Of a stretch of DNA of 64,000 nt, positions 41,960-50,740 are shown piece after piece (within the stretch, counting starts at the first letter, position 1; the number at the start of each line of letters is the position of its first letter). A program made the translations under genes and the position numbers. The DNA is from Bacillota bacterium (GTDB lineage: Bacteria; Bacillota; Clostridia; Acetivibrionales; DSM-1351): NCBI GenBank assembly GCA_023400235.1, contig JAEXFI010000034.1, forward strand, positions 1-64,000. The letters run 5' to 3'. The notes beneath the pieces were generated by a model that had not been told where the DNA came from, made no database searches, and saw only the letters and a list, made by a program, of their open reading frames with translations.

Positions 41960-42727
41960 TTAAAGGTATCCTGCTTCTGATATAAATTGCTGAATTATGC
42001 CACGGGTGAAGTGACTGGCAGCTCTTTCAATAAACAGCGGAAAATTAATGCCTGCATGTTCATCAGCCTTGTCTGATATTACCCTGAATATGATAAAGTC
42101 CATATTATGCTCGTAGCATACCTGCGCCACAGCCGCTCCCTCCATCTCAATACACTTCAGGTTGGGTATTTCAGCATTGAGACTTCTGACCTTATGGCTG
42201 TCGGCGATGAATTGATCCCCGCTGGCAATAGTACCCACCACCACGCTGGGGATGGAAATTCTGAATTCGCTGAGATCCTCCGGGGCTACATCCTGTTTCA
42301 GGTGTTCGGCTATGTAGTGCTGCGCCGACTTGACACCAAGGGCGGTAAGCCCGCTGTCTGCTTCGAAGGTATCCACTCCCAGCAAGGGGATTTCAAACTT
42401 TTTACATCCGGGGAGAAGGCTGGCATCCATGTCGTGCTGAACCAGTCTGTCTGCAATAACGATATCTCCGATATTCAGTCCGCTGTCGGTGCCTCCGGCT
42501 ACTCCTGTAAATATGACAAGCTTGACCTTAAAGGTTTCAATCAAAGTAGTCACGGCTGATGCCGCAGCAACCTTGCCGCATTTGGAAAAAACCAGAACGG
42601 CGTCCTGACCAAAAAGCTTGCCTGTATAATAATCCCTCATTCCAATAGTCCGTGTCTCAGTTATGATCATACTCTCAGCAAGGAGCTTGATTTCCTGCTC
42701 CATTGCTCCAATTATTCCTATTAACAT
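41960..42727 (-). CDS. mtnN: 5'-methylthioadenosine/S-adenosylhomocysteine nucleosidase
   Basis: 255 residues of the PNP/UDP superfamily. IIGAMEQEIKLL opens the fold, GVAGGTDSGLNIGDIVIADRL binds ribose/adenine elements, GTIASGDQFI and IEMEGAAVAQVC (metal-free catalytic Glu region) and RVISDKAD (catalytic Asp) are all in place. It cleaves MTA and SAH to adenine plus thioribose compounds, feeding methionine recycling. The ATG at 42727 follows GGAGAG; the upstream ATG at 42772 would add 15 residues without support. It is some 25 residues longer than usual owing to an insert around residues 110-130. Confidence 0.93.
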   Translation of the reverse strand: MLIGIIGAMEQEIKLLAESMIITETRTIGMRDYYTGKLFGQDAVLVFSKCGKVAAASAVTTLIETFKVKLVIFTGVAGGTDSGLNIGDIVIADRLVQHDMDASLLPGCKKFEIPLLGVDTFEADSGLTALGVKSAQHYIAEHLKQDVAPEDLSEFRISIPSVVVGTIASGDQFIADSHKVRSLNAEIPNLKCIEMEGAAVAQVCYEHNMDFIIFRVISDKADEHAGINFPLFIERAASHFTRGIIQQFISEAGYL

Positions 42728-42860
42728 GCTGTCTCTCCATTTCTCCTGTATGTACAGTTTGCGGATTTGCATTTCCCAAGGCTCCTGCGCTTAAAATGTG
42801 CGGGCAGGATTGCACTATGCTGATATTCCAGGTTCAGGTCAGGTTAAAGATATAGAAAAC

Positions 42861-42889
42861 AGGTCCGTGGCTAAAAAGCCCACAGACCT
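42861..42889 (-). terminator. Terminator of the ferredoxin-like gene
   Basis: On the minus strand AGGTCTGTGGGC pairs with GCCACGGACCT (one mismatch region) and continues into TGTTTTCT. It lies 84 bases after the stop of the gene at 42973. Confidence 0.7.
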
Positions 42890-42972
42890 ATTATAATAGA
42901 AAACCTCAAATTTTTAAATAACCTATATGGTACTTTCTAGGAAGTGACAGCAAGCTACAGGAGACTTTTATA

Positions 42973-43710
42973 TTAGCTCTGTCTAATCTCTCCATCAGTT
43001 CCAACAACCACGATACTCCAGGGTATCATTTTGCCCGATTGAATCAGTGCAGTTTTTACTGCATTTACAATACCGCCGCAGCAGGGCACTTCCATTCTCA
43101 ATATCTTGACGCTGTTAATATTGTTGTTGGCAAGTATGGCCGTGAGCTTTTCGGAATAATCGCCTTCATCCAGCTTTGGGCAGCCTATGATTGTAATCCT
43201 GTTCTTCATAAAGTCCTTGTGGAAATTTGCGTAGGCAAAGGCTGTGCAATCCGCTGCAATCAACAAATCACAGTTATCAAAATATGGTGCATTCACGGGC
43301 ACCAGCTTAATCTGGCAGGGCCATTGCATCAGCTCGGATGTAAGCTGAGGTGCTGGGCTGGCAGGTGCGGCCTCTGAAGGAGTCCTTTTGATAGCCATAG
43401 CTCTCGAACCAGGGCACCCACCGTGGAAGTGAGGCTGGGGAGGTGTGTGTGCAGGGGCTGACTCTAAGGCCCTCCTTTCCATAATCTCCTTTACCAGTTC
43501 CTCATCAAAGGCTTCAGCCTCACGCTCTTCTATGGTTATTGCATTAGTGGGACATTCGGGAAGGCAATTTCCAAGCCCGTCGCAATAGCTGTCTGATATG
43601 AGCTTTGCCTTTCCGTTCTCAATAACCAGTGCTCCTTCGTGGCAGGCATTTACACAAAGGCCGCAGCCGTTGCATTTTTCTTCATCGATTTTGATAATAT
43701 TCCTCTTCAT
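42973..43710 (-). CDS. 4Fe-4S ferredoxin-domain protein with C-terminal Cys-rich domain
   Basis: 245 residues. The N-terminal 60 are ferredoxin-like: Cys13, Cys16, Cys19, Cys23, then Cys43, Cys49 and Cys53 in CDGLGNCLPECP, a CxxCxxC motif plus a Cx5Cx3C variant that lacks one cysteine of a classic second cluster. A His/Pro/Ala linker follows, then a domain with IAADCTAFAYANFHKDF, IIGCPKLDE and EVPCCGG. This architecture is common in clostridial proteins of unknown role that may pass electrons or sense redox state. It is divergent from a Crp/Fnr regulator, which likely controls it. Confidence 0.85.
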   Translation of the reverse strand: MKRNIIKIDEEKCNGCGLCVNACHEGALVIENGKAKLISDSYCDGLGNCLPECPTNAITIEEREAEAFDEELVKEIMERRALESAPAHTPPQPHFHGGCPGSRAMAIKRTPSEAAPASPAPQLTSELMQWPCQIKLVPVNAPYFDNCDLLIAADCTAFAYANFHKDFMKNRITIIGCPKLDEGDYSEKLTAILANNNINSVKILRMEVPCCGGIVNAVKTALIQSGKMIPWSIVVVGTDGEIRQS

Positions 43711-43758
43711 AATATATCCTCCTGATTTAAAGCAAAATTAATTTCTCTACAAATTCAT

Positions 43759-43772
43759 TTTGCTTATGCAAA
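43759..43772. promoter_or_regulatory. Palindrome between ferredoxin-like gene and Crp/Fnr gene
   Basis: TTTGC-TTAT-GCAAA lies in the 190-base divergent region, embedded in wider A+T symmetry. Crp/Fnr proteins bind dyads of about this size, so it may be the site of the neighbouring regulator. TATAAT near 43850 could be the -10 of the regulator gene. Confidence 0.4.
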
Positions 43773-43900
43773 TTATTTTGTTTTATGCTTGTATGTTTCG
43801 GTGGTTTGGTATTTGTTAATGTTTATGAGTCAATTATAGGGTATAATTAAAAAGAAATCGGTATCCTCAGATACAAAAAATAGTGGTTGGAGGTATTTCC

Positions 43901-44602
43901 ATGAGAAAATATGAAGCTCTGGCGAAAAAAATACTAAAATGCGAGCTGTTTGAAGGTTTTGAACACAGCCAGCTGGTCAGCATGCTGGAATGCTTCAGTC
44001 CAAGAGTGCTTAGCTTCAGCAAGGGCGATTATATAGTTATAGCCGGAGATCCCTATCACGGGCTGGGAATACTAGTTGAAGGGAGCGCCGTCATTACCAA
44101 GGAGAATTCGGCAGGCAGCAGGGTGATGCTGGGAGTGGCGGCAGCAGGCGAACTGTTCGGAGAAGTGATTGCATTTTCGGGAAAGGAACAGTGGCCTGCA
44201 AATGTACAGGCACAAACAGACTGCTCGGTTTTATTCCTTGAGAATAACGAGATAATAAATCAATGCAGCGAGGCCTGCAGCTTCCATTCCAAACTAATAA
44301 GAAATCTGCTCAGAACAGTCTCAGAACGGGCAATTATGCTCAACAGAAGAGTGGAGTACCTGTCCATGAAGAGCATAGGCGCCAAGGTGGCCAGTCTGCT
44401 GCTGGAGCATATGGAAAAGTCGGGCAGCCATACCTTCCGGCTGCCTATGAACAGAAATGAAATGGCCGACTTTTTGAATATATCCAGGCCTTCCATGTCC
44501 AGGGAGATGGGAGTCATGAGGGACAAGGGAATTATTGAATTCCAGAAGGAGGCAATCCGAATACTTAAGGCAGATAAGTTGAAAGAAATGATAAAAGAGT
44601 AA
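43901..44602 (+). CDS. Crp/Fnr-family transcriptional regulator
   Basis: 233 residues: a cyclic-nucleotide-binding-like beta-roll (about 20-130), a long dimer helix and a winged HTH (about 170-225, NRNEMADFLNISRPSMSREM). The ATG at 43901 is fixed by GGAGG seven bases upstream. Cysteines are present (CELFEGF, CFSPR, QCSEACSF) but do not match the FNR iron-sulfur arrangement, so the effector is uncertain. Divergence from a ferredoxin-like gene suggests redox or nitrosative control. Confidence 0.92.
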   Translation: MRKYEALAKKILKCELFEGFEHSQLVSMLECFSPRVLSFSKGDYIVIAGDPYHGLGILVEGSAVITKENSAGSRVMLGVAAAGELFGEVIAFSGKEQWPANVQAQTDCSVLFLENNEIINQCSEACSFHSKLIRNLLRTVSERAIMLNRRVEYLSMKSIGAKVASLLLEHMEKSGSHTFRLPMNRNEMADFLNISRPSMSREMGVMRDKGIIEFQKEAIRILKADKLKEMIKE

Positions 44603-44613
44603 ATATGCAATTC

Positions 44614-44662
44614 TTGACAATGCTATATTAATATGATATCATTTTGATATCATATTAATATA
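44614..44662. promoter_or_regulatory. Promoter overlapped by a perfect 17-bp inverted repeat
   Basis: TTGACA (44614-44619) and TATCAT (44637-44642) with 17 bases between could drive the SPFH gene. Across the spacer and -10 runs TATATTAATATGATATC (44624-44640), a five-base loop and its exact complement (44646-44662). All bases of the arms are A/T except one G and one C each. Its position is that of an operator; the ribbon-helix-helix protein encoded at 45572 is the obvious candidate binder. Confidence 0.75.
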
Positions 44663-44684
44663 AATAAATGGGAGGGGAAAAAGT

Positions 44685-45554
44685 ATGAAGGAGATAGAAG
44701 GTAGAACAAAATCGGGAGGCCCTGTCCTTCTGATATCGTTTGTGGTATTGCTTTTAAGCGTTGTCATATTTGTATATGCCATTGTGAAGGGGCCTGAGTT
44801 TCTGGCAGCGTTGGGCGTGATGATATTTGTAGCGTATATTTTTATATTGCCGGGCTTCTTTACAATACAGCCAAATGAGGCAATGGTGCTGATACTCTTC
44901 GGAAAGTATGCCGGAACCATAAAAAAAGCCGGCTGGCATTGGGCAAATCCTTTCTATACCAAGAAGAAGATATCCTTGAGGTCCAGAAATATTAACGGCG
45001 AAAAAATCAAGGTTAATGATGAAATGGGAAACCCAATAGAAATTGCCGCAGTTATTGTCTGGAGAGTGGAAAATACCGCAGAAGCTGTTTTTGATGTTGA
45101 CAACTATGTGGACTATGTAAATGTTCAAAGTGAATCCGCACTGAGACATCTTGCGGGAATGTACCCCTATGACAACACTGAGGACACACACACCATTTCC
45201 CTGAGGGGGAGTGCCGATGAGGTGGCGGATGCTCTGAAAAACGAGCTGCAGCAGAGGCTGGGGAAGGCAGGAGTAATTGTTGAAGAGGCAAGGCTTTCAC
45301 ATTTGGCCTATGCTCCCGAGATAGCCGCTGCCATGCTCCAAAGACAGCAGGCGGCAGCTATCATAGCAGCTCGTCAGAAGATAGTTGAAGGTGCGGTTGG
45401 CATGGTACAGATGGCTCTGAACAAGCTCAGCGAAAACGAAATAGTTGAACTGGATGAAGAAAGAAAAGCCGCAATGGTAAGCAACCTGCTGGTGGTGCTG
45501 TGCGGAGAAAGAAATACCCAGCCGGTTATTAATACCGGAACCTTGCACAATTAA
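44685..45554 (+). CDS. SPFH/Band 7 (prohibitin/stomatin-like) membrane protein
   Basis: 289 residues with two adjacent transmembrane helices (about 14-34 and 39-60), followed by an SPFH domain (about 65-235: [39 protein letters not shown]-like [18 protein letters not shown]) and a helical coiled-coil-prone tail ([20 protein letters not shown]). SPFH proteins organise membrane microdomains or act as protease adaptors. GGGAGGGG precedes the ATG. The gene is followed closely by a small DNA-binding protein, a pairing that recurs in Firmicutes. Confidence 0.93.
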   Translation: MKEIEGRTKSGGPVLLISFVVLLLSVVIFVYAIVKGPEFLAALGVMIFVAYIFILPGFFTIQPNEAMVLILFGKYAGTIKKAGWHWANPFYTKKKISLRSRNINGEKIKVNDEMGNPIEIAAVIVWRVENTAEAVFDVDNYVDYVNVQSESALRHLAGMYPYDNTEDTHTISLRGSADEVADALKNELQQRLGKAGVIVEEARLSHLAYAPEIAAAMLQRQQAAAIIAARQKIVEGAVGMVQMALNKLSENEIVELDEERKAAMVSNLLVVLCGERNTQPVINTGTLHN

Positions 45555-45571
45555 TTAAAGGTGCTGATATT

Positions 45572-45793
45572 ATGGCAGAAAAGAAAACTATTTTGCTCAG
45601 GCTGAGCCCAAAAATGTGGGAAGAAATATCAAAGTGGGCTGATGATGAATTCAGGTCAGTAAACGGACAGATAGAATACCTGATAAGTGATGCGCTGAGA
45701 AAGCGCAGCAAATCAGGCAGCAAAAGCAGAGAGGACAGTCAGTCTGCTGAAGCTGCTGCTGAATCTGAAGCTGGATCGGATACCACGGAATAA
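45572..45793 (+). CDS. Arc-type ribbon-helix-helix protein
   Basis: 73 residues: KKTILLRLSPKMWEEISKWA forms the beta-strand and first helix, and VNGQIEYLISDALRKR the second helix of an Arc/MetJ-like fold. The last 25 residues are acidic, Ser/Ala/Glu-rich. It starts 17 bases after the SPFH gene with AAAGGTG upstream. Likely an autoregulator that binds the palindrome at 44624-44662. No toxin-like partner is seen. Confidence 0.85.
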   Translation: MAEKKTILLRLSPKMWEEISKWADDEFRSVNGQIEYLISDALRKRSKSGSKSREDSQSAEAAAESEAGSDTTE

Positions 45794-45847
45794 TACCATG
45801 AAAACCAATATAGCATTAATATTAAGAAATAACATAAGATTCTGATG

Positions 45848-45881
45848 ACCGTCATTCTCAACATTGGGGATGGCGGTTTTC
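45848..45881 (+). terminator. Terminator after the SPFH unit
   Basis: ACCGTCATTCTC (45848-45859) pairs, with wobbles, with GGGGATGGCGGT (45866-45877), then TTTT. A second hairpin GTCCAGC-GAA-GCTGGAC follows at about 45894-45910. Confidence 0.55.
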
Positions 45882-45961
45882 CGTTATGCGTGCGTCCAGC
45901 GAAGCTGGACCACACTTGCCAACAGTAATTGCCTTGCTGATAAAATAAATGGAAAATAATT

Positions 45962-46026
45962 AAAATAACATGTGAAAAATGTATGAAAAAATTTTAAATA
46001 TTTTCATATAAAATAACATATGAAAA
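45962..46026. promoter_or_regulatory. Direct and inverted A+T repeats upstream of the LacI gene
   Basis: AAAATAACATGTGAAAA (45962-45978) recurs as AAAATAACATATGAAAA (46010-46026), and TATGAAAA/TTTTCATA form an inverted pair at 45982-45989/46001-46008. The 540-base gap 45794-46336 has no gene. The repeats could be regulator sites for the glycoside locus. Confidence 0.45.
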
Positions 46027-46336
46027 TCATACAAAATAATCATTTTTAGACATTTTACATAATTATTGAGTATATTAATTGACATGGTATTGTAGTAAAT
46101 ATATAATAAAGCCATAAAACATATGTTTAATAAATGAGTACTACATATTGTTTTTACAGATAAAAAAATCATATAAATATTTGCTTGAGATTTCATATTC
46201 GAGTAAGATTATGTAAAAAAAGTAAGGTTAATAGGTGAGGGTAGAAAGTATCTTTGAAGCAGATAAAAATGTGGCACCGATTCCATGCCGTGACTTATAG
46301 TGGAATTTCGTGCCAAGTGGGGGTATGGAAATAAAC

Positions 46337-47356
46337 ATGAAAATTACAATGATGAATGTAGCTCAAAAAGCGAATGTGTCAATAGCCACGGTGGCCAGAG
46401 TTGTCAGCGGAAATGGCTATGTGTCCGAAAGTGTAAAAAGCAGCGTTCAGGAAGTAATTGACCAGTTGGGTTATGTTGCATCAAAGAACCTATCCTCCAA
46501 AAAAAAATTCAAAGAAGGAGTAATTGGACTTGTAGTACCCCACAGCAGTTCAAACATGTTTTTTCAAATGTTGTCCACCAGCGTTAATGAGGCTGCGCGC
46601 AGCAAGGGCTTTCAAGTACTTACAATAAATTCCGGGGAAGATATTTCGGAGATTCCTTATCTGGTAGACAGTCTTATTAAGAAAAATGTTGACGGTATAA
46701 TATTCAGTTCCTTTATCCAGGATAAAGTTCCTGATGATATCAGAGAGTACATGGACAATCTGAACAAGGCTGTCGTCATGATAGAAAGACCTGCCGAATA
46801 CTTCGGAGTTGATAAGGTACTTGTGAATAACACTGAGGGAACTTTTGATGCAACGAATTATTTAATAGGTAAAGGACATACGGAAATTACATATATAGGG
46901 AAGAAGCAGGTTTTTAATGTTGAAAAGGAACGATATTCAGGATATCTCATGGCTATGGAGAAAAATCAGCTTGAAGGCTATGCAAAAACCCATTCGTATT
47001 TTGCACAGGATTACAGTTTTGAATGTGGCTATCAAATTGCGCAAAAATTATTTGAGCAGGAACGCCCGACTGCTTTAATGGTAGCGGCTGATATACTGGC
47101 AGTGGGGGTGCTGCAGTATATGTATGAAAAAGGAATACGCATACCCGAGGATGTTTCGGTAGTGGGACATGATGATACTATTTCGCAATATTTGTCTCCT
47201 GCGTTGACATCTGTAAGCCTGCCAATTGAAGATATGGCTATGGAAGCTGTAGAAATGCTCATAGGCCGGAAAAACAACATTTATCACAATGCCAGATGCA
47301 TTTCAATCAGTCCCAGAATCATTGAAAGAAATTCAGTTAAAAGTCTACATAAATAA
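46337..47356 (+). CDS. LacI-family transcriptional regulator
   Basis: About 339 residues: an N-terminal HTH (TMMNVAQKANVSIATVARVV) with hinge helix, then a periplasmic-binding-protein-like effector domain from about residue 60 (VIGLVVPHSSSNMFFQML, DGIIFSSF, VVMIERP, VGHDDTISQYLSPALTSV). I chose the ATG at 46337, where LacI proteins normally begin. ATG 46325 and GTG 46310 are in frame, and GGGGG at 46319-46323 leaves the choice open. It stands directly before the second sugar ABC operon and probably represses it until a sugar binds. Confidence 0.92.
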   Translation: MKITMMNVAQKANVSIATVARVVSGNGYVSESVKSSVQEVIDQLGYVASKNLSSKKKFKEGVIGLVVPHSSSNMFFQMLSTSVNEAARSKGFQVLTINSGEDISEIPYLVDSLIKKNVDGIIFSSFIQDKVPDDIREYMDNLNKAVVMIERPAEYFGVDKVLVNNTEGTFDATNYLIGKGHTEITYIGKKQVFNVEKERYSGYLMAMEKNQLEGYAKTHSYFAQDYSFECGYQIAQKLFEQERPTALMVAADILAVGVLQYMYEKGIRIPEDVSVVGHDDTISQYLSPALTSVSLPIEDMAMEAVEMLIGRKNNIYHNARCISISPRIIERNSVKSLHK

Positions 47357-47399
47357 ATTTCATTAAAAAATAATTTAATATTTTACCGGAGGTATTGAA

Positions 47400-48308
47400 A
47401 TGAAGCTTTCTCGCCGTTTGGACAGATATACTCCTTTAATTATGCTGCTTCCAGCTTTGATAGGTATTGCATTTGTTCATATTTATCCAAGTTTGGATTC
47501 TATCAGAATGTCTTTTTTTGATATTCAGTTGCTGAAACAGGACAGGCCTTTTATATGGTTTGACAATTATTTAAAGGCAATCAGTGATCCATTAACAATA
47601 AGAATCATTGTAAACACATTGATTTTTACAATCTTCTCATTGATTTTCGGTGCAATACTGGCAATTATCGTTGCTTTGGAGCTTAACAAGGGGTATAAGG
47701 GAAGAACCTTTTTCAGAGCGGTCTTTCTCGCTCCGTGGGTCACCCCTCCTCTTGTAACGGCAACTGTATGGAGACTGCTGCTTAGCGAATCCTTCAGCCC
47801 TATAAACAGGTTTCTCATGGATATTAACCTCATTGACAAGCCAATAAATTTTTTAGGTCAGACGGATGTATACTTGGGATTTATTTCACTGCCTATGATT
47901 ATGGTAATAATAATTAATGTCTGGAGCATTTTCCCCTTTATGATGGTAATGTTTTTATCGGGTTTACAAACAATACCCGTTGAATTATATGAAGCGGCAA
48001 ATGTTGATGGGGCCAGTAAATGGCAGCAATTTACCAAAATTACTCTTCCATCACTCATGCCTGTTGTTGAAACCTCTATTCTTCTGGAAGGTATATGGCA
48101 ATTCAACAACTTTAATATAAGCTATCTTGTAACCAAAGGCGGTCCTTTGAATCTTACCGAGGTTCTTGCGGTACGGGTATACAGCGAGGCCTTCACCAAC
48201 TTCAAATATGGGTATGCTGCGGCCTTTAGCGTCATAATGCTCTTCATAGTATTGATACCCTCCCTGTATTATATAAAAAGATCCTTGAAACTTGATCATG
48301 CCGCATAA
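47400..48308 (+). CDS. Carbohydrate ABC transporter permease, MalF/UgpA type
   Basis: 302 residues, six predicted helices, EAA loop ELYEAANVDGASKWQQFTKI-type near 195-215 (core EAANVDGASKW). CCGGAGG lies before the ATG. First gene of the glycoside operon. As in the sugar-acid locus, no ATPase is encoded with it. Confidence 0.93.
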   Translation: MKLSRRLDRYTPLIMLLPALIGIAFVHIYPSLDSIRMSFFDIQLLKQDRPFIWFDNYLKAISDPLTIRIIVNTLIFTIFSLIFGAILAIIVALELNKGYKGRTFFRAVFLAPWVTPPLVTATVWRLLLSESFSPINRFLMDINLIDKPINFLGQTDVYLGFISLPMIMVIIINVWSIFPFMMVMFLSGLQTIPVELYEAANVDGASKWQQFTKITLPSLMPVVETSILLEGIWQFNNFNISYLVTKGGPLNLTEVLAVRVYSEAFTNFKYGYAAAFSVIMLFIVLIPSLYYIKRSLKLDHAA

Positions 48309-48325
48309 AGAAAGGGGTAAAACCA

Positions 48326-49171
48326 ATGTCGTCAAAAAAAATAAAACCTGCATTAAAGCATTATTTCGTAATGGCAGTTACCTCAGTTTTTATATTGCTT
48401 CCATTTTATTGGATGTTTATCACATCAATAAAACCAGTCAATGAGGTTATGCTGTCTCCGCCCACATATTTTCCTAAAATCCTCAACTTTGAAAACTATA
48501 TTACCGTTTGGTCCACGCTGCCTTTGATGAAGTATATGGCAAATTCACTGTATGTCTCTACAATGACAACGCTGATATGTGTCGTAGTTGCTACTTTATG
48601 CGGGTATAGCATAAGCAGGTTTTCAAATAGAAGCCTTCAGAAATCAACAGTTGTACTTATGCTGTTATCCCAGCTTATCCCGGGTGTGCTGCCTTTCATA
48701 TCCTTTTATTTTATAATGCACAATGCAGATCTTACTAATACCTATACCGGGCTTATAATTGCATATTCAATATGGGGTATACCGTTTTGTACGTTAATGA
48801 TAAAAAGCTATTTTACATCTGCCATTCCTGTTTCATTGGAGGAAAGTGCCACTATAGACGGCTGCACCAGATTCGGGATATTCTTCAGAATCGCTCTTCC
48901 CATTTCCTTGCCGGGAATTGTTGCAACGGCCATATTCTCCTTCATACTTGCATGGAATGAGTTTATGTGGGCAAGTGTAATATTGTCAAATAATGATTTA
49001 AAACCTGCATCAATAGGAATATACGACTATATCGGCCAGTTCGGTGGAAATTCAAATATGGCTCTCACGATGACTACCTCAGTATTGATAACCTTACCGG
49101 CAATAATACTTTTTGCTTTCTTACAGAAATACCTGATTAGTGGATTAACCGCTGGTGCGGTTAAGGGATAA
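48326..49171 (+). CDS. Carbohydrate ABC transporter permease, MalG/UgpE type
   Basis: 281 residues with six helices; EAA loop near 165-185 (LEESATIDGCTRFGIF). GAAAGGGG precedes the ATG. It partners the permease at 47400. Its C-terminus GLTAGAVKG resembles that of the permease at 8655. Confidence 0.93.
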   Translation: MSSKKIKPALKHYFVMAVTSVFILLPFYWMFITSIKPVNEVMLSPPTYFPKILNFENYITVWSTLPLMKYMANSLYVSTMTTLICVVVATLCGYSISRFSNRSLQKSTVVLMLLSQLIPGVLPFISFYFIMHNADLTNTYTGLIIAYSIWGIPFCTLMIKSYFTSAIPVSLEESATIDGCTRFGIFFRIALPISLPGIVATAIFSFILAWNEFMWASVILSNNDLKPASIGIYDYIGQFGGNSNMALTMTTSVLITLPAIILFAFLQKYLISGLTAGAVKG

Positions 49172-49241
49172 GTGCTACATAACGTTGCACATACAAGTGT
49201 AAATAAATTTACACTAACAAAAATTTAAGGGGGAAAAAGAA

Positions 49242-50600
49242 ATGAAAAAAGCAATGAGACTCATCGTGGTAATGCTCATAATGGCAATGATGGTGACCGG
49301 GTTTGCAGCATGTGGTTCTGCAGAAAAAGCAAAAGATTCTACTGCTCAGTCACAGGGCAGTTCAACAGACGGTGATGCCAAGTCAAAGCAACCAAGAGAA
49401 ATATCTTTCTGGATGCAGAAATACGGCTCGGATCCTGCTGCTCAAGACAAGCTGCTTAAGGATATGACTGAGGAATTTGAAGGAAAAACAGGTATCAAGG
49501 TAAAATACTCAATTGTTGACTGGGGACAGGCGCTGAATAAGTATACTCTGGCGTGTACTGGAGGAGAAGCCCCTGATGTAGCGGATATTTTCTTTACGGC
49601 TTCCTTGATTAAAATAGGTGGAGATACCTATGGCCCTATGGAAATTGATGATGTGGCTAAAGAAATGGGAGAGGATTCCTGGTTCCAGGCAGGCAAGGAT
49701 GAAGCTTATCAAAATGGGCACTGGTACGGTATTCCGTGGCGCTTTGACACAAGAGTACTCCTGTACAACAAGGATTATTTTGCAGAAGCAGGCATTACCG
49801 CTCCTCCTGCCACATGGGATGAAATGGTGGAAACCGGCAAGAAGCTTACTAAAACAGATGCAAAAGGTAATATTACAAGAGCCGGCCTTGCATGGTTCAA
49901 CATGATGGCAAGATTTGACCAGACCTGGTTCGCACTGCTCGGCGGCGCAGGGGGCAGCCTTATGGATGAGGGATACACCAAGCCGGCCTTCAATACTCAG
50001 GCAGGTCTGGAATCCCTGGCATTGATGAGGGATGTAAATGTGAAGCATAAGATTGCAGTGCCCAATATGATTGACCCTTCATATGATCCTGTATCAGAAT
50101 TTATGGCTGGAAAAGTTGCAATGGTATTTGGTGTCACTGCAGAAACAAAAAACAATATTGAAAACCAGGCACCTCAGCTGAAGGGCAAGTTTGCATCGGC
50201 AGTAATGCCCAGCAAGACCGGCGAAGGACCGTCCTCAATTGCATTCTCCGCCCCCATAGTTGTATTTAAAACCACTAAGGATGCAGATGCTTCAAAGGAA
50301 TGGGTAAAGTACTTCTGCAGCACTGAAAACCAGTTGAAGGCGTCCAAGACCTTGTCACTTCTCAACTCAAGCAAGGCTGTAATGAGCGACAGCTACTTCT
50401 CACAGGATGAATGGCTGAACTCATTTGTGAAGCAGTCGGATAGAGCGGTACCAGGAGATATACCTGTTGCACCTTGGAGTCAGATAGATGCATGGCCCAA
50501 TGGCCCGCTGCCCACATTGTGCACCGAGGTCATAGCAGGTAAGGATATTCAGGAATCAATAGATAAAGCTGTGGTTGCATTTGAGAAACTTATGAAATAA
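49242..50600 (+). CDS. Sugar ABC transporter substrate-binding lipoprotein
   Basis: 452 residues, signal with lipobox FAAC (Cys24), Ser/Gln-rich tether, then a family 1 binding fold (ISFWMQKYGSDPAAQDKLL, VKYSIVDWGQALNKYTLAC, YGIPWRFDTRVLLYNKDYF quoted in parts). GGGGGAAA precedes the ATG. The neighbouring GH3 enzyme suggests a beta-linked glycoside as substrate. A G+C-rich hairpin follows the stop. Confidence 0.93.
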   Translation: MKKAMRLIVVMLIMAMMVTGFAACGSAEKAKDSTAQSQGSSTDGDAKSKQPREISFWMQKYGSDPAAQDKLLKDMTEEFEGKTGIKVKYSIVDWGQALNKYTLACTGGEAPDVADIFFTASLIKIGGDTYGPMEIDDVAKEMGEDSWFQAGKDEAYQNGHWYGIPWRFDTRVLLYNKDYFAEAGITAPPATWDEMVETGKKLTKTDAKGNITRAGLAWFNMMARFDQTWFALLGGAGGSLMDEGYTKPAFNTQAGLESLALMRDVNVKHKIAVPNMIDPSYDPVSEFMAGKVAMVFGVTAETKNNIENQAPQLKGKFASAVMPSKTGEGPSSIAFSAPIVVFKTTKDADASKEWVKYFCSTENQLKASKTLSLLNSSKAVMSDSYFSQDEWLNSFVKQSDRAVPGDIPVAPWSQIDAWPNGPLPTLCTEVIAGKDIQESIDKAVVAFEKLMK

Positions 50601-50624
50601 AATAAATAACTTTTCGTTCTGCGT

Positions 50625-50656
50625 GGCCTCCTGTTGCAAAGCTGCTCCAGGAGGCC
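50625..50656 (+). promoter_or_regulatory. Intergenic hairpin after the binding-protein gene
   Basis: GGCCTCCTG (50625-50633) and CAGGAGGCC (50648-50656) pair perfectly around a 14-base loop, with no T tract. Such hairpins after binding-protein genes often protect the upstream mRNA and raise binding-protein levels; that role is inferred. Confidence 0.6.
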
Positions 50657-50740
50657 TGCCGGAACAAGGGCGGTAAGCTCGGTTAAGTAAACCGGCTTAA
50701 AGAACGTAAACATATTGTTATAGAAAAGGGGAATTTATAT

